A stretch of DNA of 64,000 bases from Macrosoma leucophasiata (lineage: Eukaryota; Arthropoda; Insecta; Lepidoptera; Hedylidae): NCBI GenBank assembly GCA_036365455.1, contig JAWQUS010000026.1, forward strand, positions 14,216,001 to 14,280,000, read 5' to 3'. How positions within the stretch are numbered: the stretch's first letter is position 1; every line of letters starts with the position of its first letter. The notes under the pieces are model-generated. The model was not told the DNA's origin. It saw only the letters and a list, made by a program, of their open reading frames with translations, and did no database searches. The translations under genes were made by a program, and so were the position numbers. Positions 18,838 to 30,524 of the stretch are shown here, piece by piece.

Positions 18838-21150
18838 TTTTTTATTAATTTATTCATGACCATAGATACAAAGTCTTTCAGTCGTATATATATTGAATTT
18901 CACATTTCTTTAAATTAATGAATATCCTTAAGGAAGATGACGATGATTAAATGCTTCCATGAGGAATATGATGAGATGATAGGATCCTAAAAACTCCTAG
19001 TAAAGTCCCCATCGCTTTACTGGAAGTTTTTAGGATTTGGAGGCAATACGAAAAATCACTTTTCACTTCATAATATCACTTTCTTACACTCGTGAACATT
19101 ATCGAATGCTTTATGATAAAAATCCCACCATTTTTACACATAAAAACGCGACTATACACAAATTTCGAAAATAATATCACGCAGCGACACAGCTCTTTTT
19201 CGCGTTCCTGCCAAAACCCCTCACAGTGACAGGTGACAGGTGAGTGTTGCCAACAAAGCGAAATGATGTCGCCATTTTTTCCAGCCTGAGTAGCCAGAAT
19301 GTCAAAATAACGCAATAAACAGAAAAAAGCGCACTTTAATTAACTTATTTATATATACGTTATTTCACAATCACTAAAAACTTAACTGGCAGCGTTAATC
19401 TTATTACAATACGAAATGTTAGTTAAATTCTGTTTCGTTTGCCGGCAATAATAAGGCACCAATAAGATTTTCACCATCAACGTCCTCAGCGGTGGTTATA
19501 ATTGGACTGGTACTGGCGTAAGCTGGGCTTGGATTACGGAAGACGTAAATTTTTCTACCCGCAAGCAAACTGACCATATGATTGCGTGGTTGGAAGCTGT
19601 TACAGCTAACACCTCTTACATTCGTATGGGTACGAATTCTAAGAATAGCGATCAACATGGACAGTTGCATTCGATTCCTTAATTTTGTCTTAATTGTACC
19701 CATAACTCTAAAAATTCTTTCAACGACGGCATTATTCAAAGGAAAAGAAAGAAGACAACGTAAGGCAAACTCCGCTAAGTCTTTGAACATAAAATCCCCA
19801 CCAGCGTTCTATATTTTCAATACCTGTACCCAAAAATGTACTATGTCATTGGGAGAACCTGTGCCGATTATTTCCTGGACGCGCATAGTACTTAATACGC
19901 GCCATTGGTTCATAATAACTTCTCGGTTAATTTTAGGATCACCCATCTGCCATGGAAAATCTTTTGTGTTCGGCCTGTAAGTTGGCACACACACTTAGTG
20001 GGAAGTGTTCTAGTTTTTCCACTACTGAAACATTAAGTGGTAGTCTAATAACTAATTCCTTAACTAATCGCAATAGGAAAGCTAGACATCGACTTTTAAC
20101 TTCTTTAGCTTTATCTGTAGAAATAGCGAAAAAATCACAGAATTTTTCACCAAATTCAACGAAGTCCAGTGGAAGTACCGAATTTTGTCTAAAGCTCGCT
20201 TGACAGCATCTATATCTGCTTCATGAAGCATTGCTATTGAGGCGTTTTCAGAAAGACCTCGACCTTTCAGAAATATTGGAATTCGGAGATAGCTATATAT
20301 TGTTGTAATATTAGCGTCCAATGCTAGAAATGGAAGATTGACACTTGTAATTTCTTGTAAAATCGGTGCCAAGAACAACAAATACAACAAATTTGCCTCA
20401 TCATTGTAAATTGTAGCAAGTTCCCTTGCTGTATAGCATTTCTCGGTAGACTTAAAAATATTAAAATGAGTTTTTAACTTGAGTCACTGGTTTAAGTTTG
20501 TGTTTACTGACGCATAAGACGCCAACCATCTAATGGCAGGTAGTTGGGGTAATTTGTTAGGTATTTTACCCTCGTTAATGTTTTCAAATAACGTCTGATA
20601 CACGTTTATTCGCAGTGGACTATGTGAAAATCAATTCCTGATTTCTCTCAATAAATATTCAAGACAAGACGGTAATTCAGAGCAAGCTTTAGATGCACAC
20701 AAACAAACTGAGTGGCACACACATTTCAAAAGTTGTAAATGGGGTATGTATGTGTGTAATGATGTTTACCACAAAAGTTACTTGCTCTATCAATTCCTAT
20801 TGCAATAAGATTTTGAGTGTTCCGTTTTCTGTTTCGAGTAGCCTAAATGACGATAAATCGCCGACGTTGGTTACACTGGTGAGTGACAGCTCAGGTAAGT
20901 GAAAAGTGATTTTTCGTATTGCCTCTCTCTCTCTCTCTCTCCTAAAACTTCGTAAATACTCCTAGTAAAGTCCCCATCGCTTTACTGGAGCCATCCCATC
21001 ATCTCATCATATTCCTCATGGAAGCATTTAATCATCGTCATCTTCTATATGGATATTCATTAATTTAAAGAAATGTGAAATTCAATATGTATACGACTGA
21101 AACACTCTGTATCTATGGTCATGAATAAATTATTAAAAAAAAAAACAGCT
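18838..21150 (-). mobile_element. Decayed hAT element between long inverted repeats
   Basis: Segments at about 18838-19075 and 20895-21150 are inverted copies of each other. They start near TTATTAATTTATTCATGACC and include AGTAAAGTCCCCATCGCTTTAC and a stretch ending at AAAAATCACTTTTCACTT. hAT transposase remnants lie between them on the minus strand. A third partial copy of the same repeat lies at about 21230-21380. The outer ends and target duplication are not clear. Confidence 0.6.
19419..20470 (-). pseudogene. hAT transposase remnant
   Basis: Minus-strand frames in order give YLLFLAPILQEITSVNLPF (20390-20082), a middle piece (19994-19809) and a C-terminal piece (19790-19419). The last reads LLSFPLNNAVVERIFRVMG followed by IKTKLRNRM. 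This is the hAT dimerisation region (normally SNA..ER.FS). Several frameshifts separate the pieces and the N-terminal zinc finger is not seen. The intact enzyme would be a cut-and-paste transposase making 8-bp duplications. Confidence 0.75.
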
Positions 21151-21792
21151 CAGGTATTTTTTTAAATCATTTTACGGCACGGATTCTAGTCCTCACAGCC
21201 AATCTTCAGTAGTTTTTATATTCTTCATTTCTTGTACTAAAGAATATCCATATGGACGATGAATGAATGCTTCCATGTGGAATATGATGAGATGGCTCCA
21301 GTAAAGTGATGGGTTTGAAAGTAATATCAAGCAGCGACACAGCTCTTTTCCGCGTTCCTTCCAAAACTCAGGCACAGTCTAAAGAAAACGAACGTGTTTA
21401 TACTGTGGCTCAGGTATGTGACATGACAAATTAGGGCTGTTGATAAACTTTTGATATATAGAAATATCGATCTAGATAACCAATACTTTTTGGACGATAT
21501 ATCGATAGTTTGATATTGAAATCGACACTCGATATTTTTATCATTTTTTTTGTTTTTCTAGATAATTAGTCATCGTATCTAATTTATCCAATGGAGTCCA
21601 CAGGGTTTCCGCCAAAACCCACCTTACATTTTCATGCAGGTCAATTAAATTATTATTATTTTTTTAATTAAGCCGATATAAATAAAATATTGAAATATCG
21701 AGATATTTTTTTTTCAATATATCAAAACCGATAAAGATAGGACAGAATAGGAATGGCAATCTGGCATCGATTAGTCTGTAAAAGTATTGTTG

Positions 21793-21970
21793 AAGTGGCA
21801 AACAAGCATGCAGTTCACATTGATGTCAAGTGATGAGTGCAGCCTATACGAAGACCAAGGTCAAAATGCAGATGCGTTACCACTCCTGAGGCCTAAGGTG
21901 TTATGCCTCTGTGCCGGAAATTACAGGGTCATACATTACATAAGGTGGTCGACGGCGTAGGCTCCACCGA
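21793..21970 (-). repeat. Family A retroposon copy, truncated
   Basis: It contains GTGGCAAACAAGCATGCAGT...GATGAGTGCAGCCTATA...CTCCTGAGGCCTAAGG...GTGCCGGAAATTACAG. Read on the minus strand the family begins near ACTGGTGGTAGAGCTCC and ends in poly(A), so minus is its sense strand. It is closely followed by a second copy in the opposite orientation. Confidence 0.75.
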
Positions 21971-22410
21971 ATTCAGTAATCTATCTGCCGCCAAATGGCA
22001 GTGTTCCTATTACATGGTAATGTATGGTATCGTAATAACTTTCCCAGAGACAAAAACTAAGGTCTAACGGTCTGCATTTTGACCTCTGGTCTTTATGTGG
22101 GTGTCTATAGCACAGTACAAATAATATGAACAGTATGGAAACTATGTACAAAATGTTCAAAACGGCACACTCACACAAACATGCGCATAGACGCTCGTGT
22201 AGCGAGTGACTCGCTACTGCAGCACCGCGAGAATCGCTAAGAGGCCTCGTCGATGCACATGTTTTCACATTTTTCGTGAGTGTGCCGTTTCAACGTTTTT
22301 TACGTAGTTTCCATACTGTTGATATTTGTACTGTGTCTGTAGGCTGCAGTCATCACTTAACTTCGATGTGAACTGTATGCTTTTGTTCCACCTTTAGTAC
22401 ATAAAAAAGG
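21971..22410 (+). repeat. Family A retroposon copy, opposite orientation, split by a MITE
   Basis: Family A sequence in plus sense runs to GTGTCTATAG at 22110, is interrupted by a 224-bp inverted-repeat element, and resumes with GGCTGCAGTCATCACTTAAC to about 22400. Confidence 0.7.
22111..22334. mobile_element. Short inverted-repeat element inside family A
   Basis: The ends are inverted copies: CACAGTACAAATA at the left with AACAGTATGGAAACTA further in, and the partner at the right. A GGCACACTCAC motif recurs inverted inside. The host repeat supplies GTCTATAG on the left and GTCTGTAG on the right, an 8-bp duplication with one mismatch. An hAT-like origin is possible. Confidence 0.75.
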
Positions 22411-22639
22411 TTCATTAAGCGGCATTAAGCACACCGTATCATACTCCAGTTTTGTCACTGTATTAAAAACCAAAACCAATAAAACAATAGTCAACATTTA
22501 ATATTTTACAAATTACACTTGAAACCTTTAAGAATACTATACCAGGTAACTAAGCTGCCGACAGAGGTCGTGTTATCCGATGTAAAATTTTTTTTTTTTT
22601 CTGAAATCGTCTTGAGATTCAGCGACGAGATCAATTGAT

Positions 22640-22990
22640 TCACATTAAATTCCTAGCTGTGCCCACGACTTCGCCCGCGTAGATCTTGAACAATAATTTT
22701 GTTAAATTCTACGCGCTCAAAATCGCGGGCACAGTTAGTCTAAATTAAATACGTCTATGTAAACCGCATTCAACACTTTAAAAATTTTGAAGCAGTGTTT
22801 TAATTCATTTTCAATAGACCATAACTTTTTCCCTTAACCGATTTTGACGAAACAATTTTTTTTGCATATATAAAACGCTCCCTATTATTTGTTATTCATC
22901 TGTGAAAACCGCGTACAAATTCGTTGAGTAGTTTCGAAGTTATAACATACCAGACAGACAGACAACATTTCCAAAAATCGTTTTCTTGGT
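22640..22990. repeat. Decayed lepidopteran-type repeat (GTGCCCACGACTTCGCCCGC)
   Basis: The sequence CTAGCTGTGCCCACGACTTC and an inverted GCGGGCACAGTTAGTC at 22725-22740 match a repeat seen again at 24456, 26769 and 53390. The stretch ends near a run about a dihydropyridine-like 'CAGACAGACAGACA' microsatellite at 22950-22965. No gene is seen. Confidence 0.5.
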
Positions 22991-23126
22991 TTCTGTTACT
23001 CTTCTTTAACAGCCCTGTTCAGTTTTTTGTAAAAATATTTAAAGTACAGACACTCGATATTTACTGTCTTATTATGTATTGATACTTAACGTGAAAAACC
23101 TTGTAAAATATTTTGCACAAAAATGA

Positions 23127-23690
23127 TTACAGTTCATCTTTAACCAACTTAAAAATCTCATCTTCTTCATCCGTCCACTCATCTGGATCAGCAGTCATCT
23201 GCCCTAAAGCCTCCATGCGCCTCTCCATTGTCACCTTGTCCAAAATATGCTCCATCTTCATATGCATGCAATCGTTGAACACGGACGCAAATTCGCACAC
23301 TTCGAAAATGCCTTCCACAACCCCCATACACTCAACTATCGCCATCTGCAATCGTGATACCACTTCGCCGTCCCCGTACACAGCTCTATTTAACTCCAAA
23401 AGGTTATCCTTCATTATTTTATTCATCATTATAATGCCATTTCGTTTTAATATGCACGCCACAAAACATTTGCCTTCCATAGACGTCTGAGGTATTCTCT
23501 TGAGAAAATTTTCCACGTCTACCATCGAGGCTTTGACCTGGCGCGCACATTCCGTGAGATTCCTTCTAAATGGTTCTACCTCATTATTCATTTTATGTAT
23601 TCTTTGAATTTGCTCGTCTTTTGAGAGTGGTTCGAATGATGCAACTATTGTGGATAGCAGAATTATGCATGTGATTGTATACATTCTCAA
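23127..23690 (-). CDS. Odorant-binding protein (PBP/GOBP family), single exon
   Basis: The product has 187 residues and a hydrophobic signal peptide (about 1-18, MRMYTITCIILLSTIVAS), so it is secreted. The mature part has six cysteines at 48, 75, 79, 121, 132 and 141. The spacing X26-X3-X41-X10-X8 fits the classic insect OBP pattern. These cysteines form three disulfides in a small all-helical carrier of hydrophobic ligands in sensory lymph or other fluids. The tail after Cys6 is long (about 46 residues) and acidic. No intron interrupts the frame, which is uncommon but known for some OBPs; a retrocopy is the alternative. The start is the only Met giving a signal peptide. Flanks are repeats, and no second OBP is in the window. 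Confidence 0.85.
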   Translation of the reverse strand: MRMYTITCIILLSTIVASFEPLSKDEQIQRIHKMNNEVEPFRRNLTECARQVKASMVDVENFLKRIPQTSMEGKCFVACILKRNGIIMMNKIMKDNLLELNRAVYGDGEVVSRLQMAIVECMGVVEGIFEVCEFASVFNDCMHMKMEHILDKVTMERRMEALGQMTADPDEWTDEEDEIFKLVKDEL

Positions 23691-23904
23691 TTTTAAACAT
23701 GCACACTTTGTGCTCTACTGTTTTGGTCTGGTTGTTACGTTCAGAATTTAATTGCTTCGTTAATACCAAGTGACGTTAACTCGATAGTATTTTAATAGTA
23801 AAAAAGTGAAAATCGATAAAAAGTTGTAGGTACATATTTTGTACGATAATAACAATGACTGGCTAATAGGCATTCATTTATTAAGGCATGTGAGGTTAAC
23901 AAGC

Positions 23905-24197
23905 CTTAATAAGTGGCAAACAAGCATGCAGTTCACATTGATGTTAAATGATGAGTGCTGCCTAAAGACACTTACACAAAGACCAAAGTCAAAATGCAGA
24001 TGCGTTACCACTCCTGAGGCCTAAGGTGTTATGCCTCTGTGCCGGAAATTGCAGGGCCGTACATTACCACCTAACCGGAACACGATAGTGCAGAACATTA
24101 CCATTTAGCGGCAAGTATATTGTATGGTAATACGGTGGTGACTACGCCCGCGAGCTCCGTCACTGCCAGTCACTGGAGCTCTACCACTAGTAAAAAC
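23905..24197 (-). repeat. Family A retroposon copy, nearly full length
   Basis: It runs from AAGTGGCAAACAAGCATGCA to CTCTACCACTAGTAAAA and includes all family blocks. There is a small substitution patch before the end. Confidence 0.8.
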
Positions 24198-24455
24198 AGT
24201 ATTTGTCCAATCAACAGAGAAAAAAGACAACTCATAACTCTCTGAAATGTCAGTAATTCACACATAGCTTTATAATATAATTTTTTATTGCAATATGTAC
24301 GTACATATAATTATGTACATGACCAAAGATTTTATTATTTAAAACTTCATTCATTGCAACCAAAAAAGACTTTCTCCTCTACAACTTTTGTGAGTCATGT
24401 CACCTGATACTTTAGCAATTTGGCACCAGGCGCTGCAGTTATCTATATAGTACTA

Positions 24456-24645
24456 GCTGTTGCCCGCAGCTTCGCCCGCGTGGATGTCATTTTATTAATA
24501 TTTTCCTGAATTTTCTTCGCTATAAACCTTGCGGAGCCCGAGACCTTTCCAACGAATGCAAAACCGTGGAAATCGGTTCGTGCGTTCTGGAGTTATAGCG
24601 TCAGGAAGGAAAACCCGACTTATTTTTATATTATAGATATATATA
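24456..24645 (+). repeat. Common lepidopteran-type interspersed repeat
   Basis: It starts CTAGCTGTTGCCCGCAGCTT and includes GAAATCGGTTCGTGCGTTCT and GGAGTTATAGCG. Related copies are at 22650, 26370-26870 and 53226-53395 (opposite strand). It has no coding capacity. Confidence 0.7.
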
Positions 24646-25439
24646 AATCAATTGCTGTTCGTTAGTCTCACTAAAACTCGAGAACGGCTCGACCGATTTG
24701 GCAAATTTTGGTTTTGAACGATTTTTGGATGTCCAGGTAAGGTTTAAAAGGTAAGAAAATAGGAAGAAATTGAAGGAAATAGTAAAAAACACAAATTTAT
24801 TTTCCCATACAAATAGTCTGTATCTATCAAACCTTTGATACATCATTTCATAATCTTCTGAGGCAATACGAAGTTTGCCGGGACAGCTCGTAAACGAATA
24901 CTTACTTTAGAAGAGGCCATCGGTTGCAAAAAGAGATTGTGGAGGGGACCATGACTTGCATAAACAAAACTCTGCATTTCTTCAATAATATGCTGTTAGT
25001 TATGCAACTAAGTAAAGATAAAAGTAAAATAAGTATGCTGGCGAAAAATTATGCATTTAGCACGCATTCGCGGCTGCATAACTTGGCAACACATTCACAC
25101 TTAAATATTTAGGGCTGTGCTGTGCAGTTTGCAATTGTAGAAAAAAAGACAACTAACACAGAGATCTATGAACTAAGGTCTCAGGGGTGGCAAGGCATGT
25201 GAATTTTAACCTCTGTACTTATGTTGATGTCTGAAGGCTGCATAAAAATTTAGAGCATAAAAAATTATATAAACTACAGAAATTAAATTAAAATGAAAAA
25301 AAAACTATAGTCAGTAAGTGATTTAATTAATTCTTCTAATAATCGTAAATGCCATACATGTACATTTTTTCGCGAGATGCTTTATGGACACATTTTTGAG
25401 ATTTAACACGTATGCGCGTAGGCAACTAAATGCTTTAAA

Positions 25440-25990
25440 AAAAACCACCAAATTTTTCCGCCTCCTAAATTTTGCCATCCTAGGCCCGGGCCTACTCGGC
25501 CTATAGGGAAATCCGCCCCTGATCATCACTTACCATCAATGTAAGCTGCATGCTTGTTAGCCACCCACGACTCGCCACTTACGTTCTGTCTAGTCACAGC
25601 ATATAATATGATGACCAATAAAGTAACATCTATACTTCCATAATAGTAGTAAGATGCGAACCACCGTAGGCACCAGCCTCCCGAATTTAGACATAGGGCC
25701 CTTACTAACTAGGACGCCATGGCGTCGTGGCCGGCTACGTATCCAAGCAGTTAGCATGGTGTGGAGACGTCGCCACCACACCGCGGACACACGCCAAAAT
25801 TCCATACAAACGCTTAATTTGGTCTCTATTACACAGACATCAATCAGTGACGTGTATTTACACGTGCACCTGTGTGCGTAGCACGTAGAAAATACCAACC
25901 GTCGCCCATAAGAGGGGAGGAGGTTGGGTGATGCGGGGAAATCGGGCGGGACGTCGAAGTGTCCATTCTGTACGTAGTATTATTACATAT
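25440..25990 (-). repeat. Right end of a CAGGGGCGGATTT-type element, then a family D copy
   Basis: At 25495-25521, AAATCCGCCCCTG read in reverse gives CAGGGGCGGATTT, a typical hAT end. The segment 25780-25990 is the inverted counterpart of the 185-bp unit duplicated at 44868-45237 (ends GAATGGACACTTCGACGTCC). ORFs here are chance. Confidence 0.6.
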
Positions 25991-26030
25991 TCTCTGTTGC
26001 CACAAGGTCGCCAGGTGAGTAAGGTAACAT

Positions 26031-26278
26031 CATAGAGCAACGCCGGAGGGGAGTAGCCATAGCGTGTATTACCGATGCAAAACAGTCTGTCATTTTTTGC
26101 GCGGGGAAAAGCGTGCGACACACACGCACACTACAAAAATCGTTTATTACTACGAAACTCACACCTTGACTTTAACAAAATACAGAAACAATTTCACGCA
26201 CACATTTAAACATGTAGGCGACAGGCTTTGACAGAGGGGAAAGCCTGCTTGCCTACTCCCCTCCGGTGTTACTCTATG
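26031..26278. mobile_element. hAT-like MITE, CATAGAGCAAC family (248 bp)
   Basis: The ends are CATAGAGCAAC...CGGAGGGGAGTAG and inverted CTACTCCCCTCCG...CTCTATG. Flanks GGTAACAT (26023-26030) and GGTGTCAT (26279-26286) match at 6 of 8 positions. It shares sequence with 53772-54053 and 28045-28845. Confidence 0.75.
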
Positions 26279-26364
26279 GGTGTCATATATTTCCATACCA
26301 GCAGCTTGGATACGCAGCTGGCGTCGCCACGGCGTCCAAGTGAGTTAGGTCTCTTAGAATCTAC

Positions 26365-26880
26365 ATTTCTGTACTAATATTATAAAGAGGTAAAGTTAGT
26401 AACTTTGATTGTTTGTTTGTTTGTTAGGTCTAATCTTCGGGATTACTGAACCGATTATGAAAATTCTTTCACAATCAGAAAGCTACATTATTAAGGGGTG
26501 CTATTTTATTATGGTAGAAGTAATGTAGGTAGCATTGCACACGTGCGAAGCCGGAGCGGGCCGCTAGAATTCTATAAAATATGCGGCCCTAGCTTAAAAT
26601 GTACTTGTCATACCCACCCGAGCGTCCTCGGCGACAGACTGGTTTGTTACGCAAATCAGTTGTCTGCTCCATCCATTGTTTATTTGTAACACGATATTGG
26701 CGAGAAATGCGATAGGTCAGTGTCTTTTTTCTAATTTGTATCTGCAGGGTTAACTATATAGAATAACTAGATGTGCCCGCGACTTTGACCGCGTAAGATT
26801 TAACAAAATTATTTGTTTAGTATCTCGCCGGACGTAGTCGTGGGCACAGCTAGTATACTTTACATAATTCATAAATAAAA
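26365..26880 (+). repeat. Lepidopteran-type interspersed repeats
   Basis: The sequence CTGTACTAATATTATAAAGA with a GTTT microsatellite at 26407-26425, and later TAGATGTGCCCGCGACTTTG with its inverted end GTCGTGGGCACAGCTAGTAT (26836-26856), are fragments of the family described at 24456. Confidence 0.55.
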
Positions 26881-26997
26881 AAAGCCTAGTTTAAAAGTAA
26901 CTCCCTATTACATGAGCTATTTACCAGTGAAAGTCCTGTCAAAATAGGTAAAGCCGTTCCCGAGATTAGCCGGAACAAACGAACAGACAAAAAATGG

Positions 26998-27300
26998 TAA
27001 GTAAGTAAGTATTTATTTGCATAAAATGTAGGTAACAATTGTTGGAATTGATTATACTGGTAACCTAGTACATTTTGTCACAATGCGACGTGCAAATATT
27101 ATTAAAATAATATCTAATAAGCAATGTCAATCTTAATAAACGAAATTAATTACAATAAAATTAAGACAATTCATCAATTAATTAGATAATTATAAAATAT
27201 GAATAATAAAATACCCACATAATAATTGATATTCTAATTGTACGGTCAAATAAAAATAATCAAAATTACGGATACAAAATGTCAGAAAAATGTGAAGCAT
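26998..27300 (-). repeat. LINE 3' tail, antisense
   Basis: A TAAG microsatellite at 26998-27012 followed by AT-rich sequence resembles the 3' end of a LINE inserted on the minus strand. No coding part remains. Confidence 0.45.
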
Positions 27301-27352
27301 TACATACAGTCAAGATTTTTTTTTTCAAGTCAATACATTCTGATACATAATA

Positions 27353-27707
27353 ATAGGTTGGGGAAAAAGTCTTTTCGCATTATAGTATGTATGAACTTGT
27401 AATAAAATCTCTTTGGCTGTAGTATTTGTATCTGGCTGGTTTTGGTATCATTGAAAGTCAACATTTTAAAGAACATAATTCCAAATTCAAATTAGGCAAA
27501 TGTGTGATTTTCATTTGTTTTTCGTACTGTCAAGATGAGTGAATCTAATGAAGAAATTCGATACATTTTAAAATTTTACTACAAAAAAGGTAAAAAAGCA
27601 ACGTTTATGGACCTAGTGCAGTGTCTGTGAGAATAGCACAAATTTGGTTTAAGCGTTTTCAATCCGGAAATTTTGATGTCAAAGATGCACCTCGCTCTGG
27701 TCGCAAA
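27353..27707 (+). mobile_element. Truncated mariner element
   Basis: It begins with AGGTTGGGGAAAAAGTCTTT, a mariner-type end, followed by about 170 bp of leader. The ATG at 27535 starts an N-terminal transposase fragment reading MSESNEEIRYILKFYYKKGK. After a short deletion this continues IAQIWFKRFQSGNFDVKDAP, the mariner DNA-binding region (normally W..RF..G..D..D.PR.GRP). It stops at about 27707. The catalytic domain and the right end are missing, so it is inactive. Confidence 0.8.
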
Positions 27708-28044
27708 TATTCATACCTACCTACTATAATAAAAAAGCGAAAGATGAGTAAGAATAATTTTTTTTTTAGTTTTTTTAGGTCGGGCTTTGTGTAGGCGGCC
27801 TGTCTCGAGACGGCACTAGTCTACTTCACCGGGCAATCGGCGAGCGCAGAAGGCGCTCCAGCCTAGCAAAAAAGTTAGCGCAACTGCCTAAAGGTGACCC
27901 ATGCGGGTCCGTGCCTCGGCTTAGGGCGTTGGGGAAGGACATATGAGACATATGCGATTATGGGCGGTGCAACTTTCGCTCTACTCCATACTACCGCATT
28001 TGGTGCCAACCACAGATTAAGTATTAGATACCAACCCATCAACC

Positions 28045-28845
28045 CATAGAGCAACACGGGCCCCTGGCCGCGGCGGATGGACCGGAGGGGAGTAGTCATA
28101 TGCAAGCTTACCCCTCTGTCAAAGTACAAGCCCAAGTGGGCCGAAATGTTTAATTTAAATGTGTGCGTGAAAGAAATCGTTTATATGTTTTGTAAAAGTC
28201 AAGGTGTGAGTTTCGTAGTAATAGACGATTTATGTACTATTTTTCTCAATAACACATGCGGGTGAACTTAAGAAATTAATTAAAGAAAAAACGGAAAGAA
28301 AAAATTGACTTCGGGCAGTAATCGAACCTGCGACCTCAGGATAACCAGTCCAGCCGCTTTACCACTAAGTCCCACACCGATGCGTCAAATTTTGCTTTCC
28401 CCTTTCGGTCGGTGAACGACGTCCATTGATAACTAATTAATAAGCTATACAACCGATATTTATAATAAATAAAATATACGATAAAGACTTTGCAGTTTAT
28501 ACAATATCGTTAAGATGTCGCTGTTCCCTTAATATTTGTACTATTTATTTTTCGCAATAACACATGCGGGTGAACTTTAGAAATTAAAGAAAAAACGGAA
28601 AGAAAAATTTGACTTCGGGCAGGAATTGAACCTGCGATCTCAGTATAACCAGTCCAGCCGCTTTACCACTAAGCTACCGAAGTCCCACACCGATGCGTCA
28701 AATTTTCCCTAAACGATTTTTGTAGTGTGTGTATATCACACCAATTTCCCGCCGCAAAAAATGACAGACTGTTTTGCATCAGTAATAAACGCTACGGCTA
28801 CTCTACTCCGGTCGGCCGGTGGCCCGTATTGTTTTATGTGCCAAA
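28045..28845. mobile_element. CATAGAGCAAC-family hAT-like element carrying SINE insertions
   Basis: It starts CATAGAGCAACACGGGCCC and GGAGGGGAGTAG and ends at the inverted counterpart (CTACTCTACTCCGG...GTATTGTTTTATG). The internal parts match 26060-26200 and 53840-54000. The middle (about 28237-28712) is foreign: a tRNA-like SINE present twice. Target duplication is not clear. Confidence 0.65.
28237..28712 (-). repeat. Two tandem copies of a tRNA-derived SINE
   Basis: On the minus strand each copy has a tRNA-like head with GGTAGCTTAGTGGTAAAGCG (A box) and GCAGGTTCAATTCCTGC (B box). It is followed by a tail with TTTCTTTCCGTTTTTTCTTT. Copy one is at about 28237-28545 and copy two at about 28546-28712. 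In the first copy part of the tRNA acceptor side is lost. Confidence 0.75.
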
Positions 28846-28874
28846 TACATTTTTAAAAACATTGAAATAAAACT

Positions 28875-29055
28875 ATTTTTACGGATTTATCTCGCGTATA
28901 TTAAACTAAAATGATTTTTAAAATCAATCCGACGTTTCGGGCGCTTTTCAGCTTCCGTGGTCCCGTGGAGACTGAGGTGACATTTATCTGACAGAAGTTT
29001 GAAAAAATTATATGTAGCTACCTCCATCGATTTCGTAAACGCCTTGCATAGCGTT
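28875..29055. repeat. Family C repeat, copy 1
   Basis: It includes ATCTCGCGTATATTAAACTA, a CGACGTTTCGGGCGCTTTTC block and TGCAGCTACCTCCAT-like sequence. It is about 85% similar by eye to 30530-30715. Fragments recur at 52655 and 59757. Confidence 0.7.
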
Positions 29056-29167
29056 CAGGATTAACACAATAATTACTTATGGTATCTTGAGGTCTTGCAG
29101 ACTGCTGCGGCTGGGATTTAATCTTGCTAAGTATGGGATGGGAATTTTTAAAAACAGTATAGTATTT

Positions 29168-29470
29168 TTTTTTTTTTTTTTTAATGTAATAAAAGTGGCA
29201 AACAAGCATGCAGTTCACATTGATGTTAAGTGATGACTGCAGCCTATAGACACTTACACAATGACCAGGGGTCAAAATGCAGATGCGCTGCCACTCCTGA
29301 GGCATTAGGTGATATGCCTCTGTGCCTGAAATTACAGGGCCGTACATTACCACGTGACCGGAACACGATAGTGCTGAACACTACCATTTAGCGGCAAGTA
29401 TATTAGGTAATGCGGTGGTGCCTACGCCCGCGAGCTCCGTCACTGGAACTCTACCACCAGTAAAAATTTG
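29168..29470 (-). repeat. Family A retroposon copy, full length with poly(A)
   Basis: A T-run at 29168-29182 (poly(A) on the sense strand) leads into GTGGCAAACAAGCATGCAGT and all family blocks to CTCTACCACCAGTAAAA at 29466. Confidence 0.85.
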
Positions 29471-30312
29471 TACATTTCCCACATAGATAAGAGAATACCT
29501 TTAGAAAATTAAATTGTTAATAAAGACATTCTAAGATCAAAATATTTTAAATGGAATGCTACTATCAAAGGTCTCATAATAGATACATCAATAAGTTCAT
29601 TAAGACTGTTCTAAAATATGTAATTGAGTGAGGGTGGCGAGAGTCTGAGACCTTCTGTAGGGTTGTGAACTATTAATCGATATTATTGAAATATCGACGT
29701 TTAACATGACATGTGTAGAATTGTAGAATACGTAGATACACGATGTAAGCCTGATTAACACTTTGTTAAATGCAGGTGCGAATGAATAAATATCTTAATC
29801 CCTTTCCCCATTCTCCAATATACGTATTATTTTAAATATAAAACAAAGCATTTTCACAGAATTTAATTAACATAAGTACTTAGTAGTTGATACTTATTTG
29901 AAAACTTACCTATCACTTGAACATTCATTGAATGTAAATCAGGCTTTACGGGCAATGGGGGCCACAAAAAAACATGGAAAATCATAAACGTATATTAACT
30001 CGTTGGGAACAACCCACAGATATTTTTATATTAATATTACAGAATAAAATGTAACATCGATTTTACTCCGCTTATGGTTTACTATATGACGCTTCAAGTA
30101 TTACATATCTTAAAAGAAAAAAAAATGGAATGTTTTGACTTGTGATTTTGGACCATATGTGTTATATTGTGTAGTATTTATTAGGTACATCCCCTACAGC
30201 ACTACACCATCGATGTTGTAGACACAGATCACAGTTGCAGATCATCAAGATTTAGATTTTATTATAAACTATGTTAATAGCTTTCACAAATAACACCACA
30301 GTATTTGGCATG

Positions 30313-30440
30313 GTAAGTTACTTTGTACGAGTAAGAACATTCAACCCTTCTTCCACAGGCATTCGGTGCCGCGGTATCAGTTTTTTGCTGGCGATACAAC
30401 ACTTATTTCGTGTCTCTACTTACAAAGTAACTTAAACCAT
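30313..30440. repeat. Short inverted-repeat element (about 128 bp)
   Basis: AAGTTACTTTGTA near the left and TACAAAGTAACTT near the right are inverted copies, flanked by ATGG and CCAT. No target duplication is evident. Confidence 0.5.
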
Positions 30441-30524
30441 GACAGAACTAAAGAGCTATTTTGAGCATATTAACTTCACTTGTTTTTGTTTATGTTCTTA
30501 GGTTTTCGCGAGCTGCACTCATTA

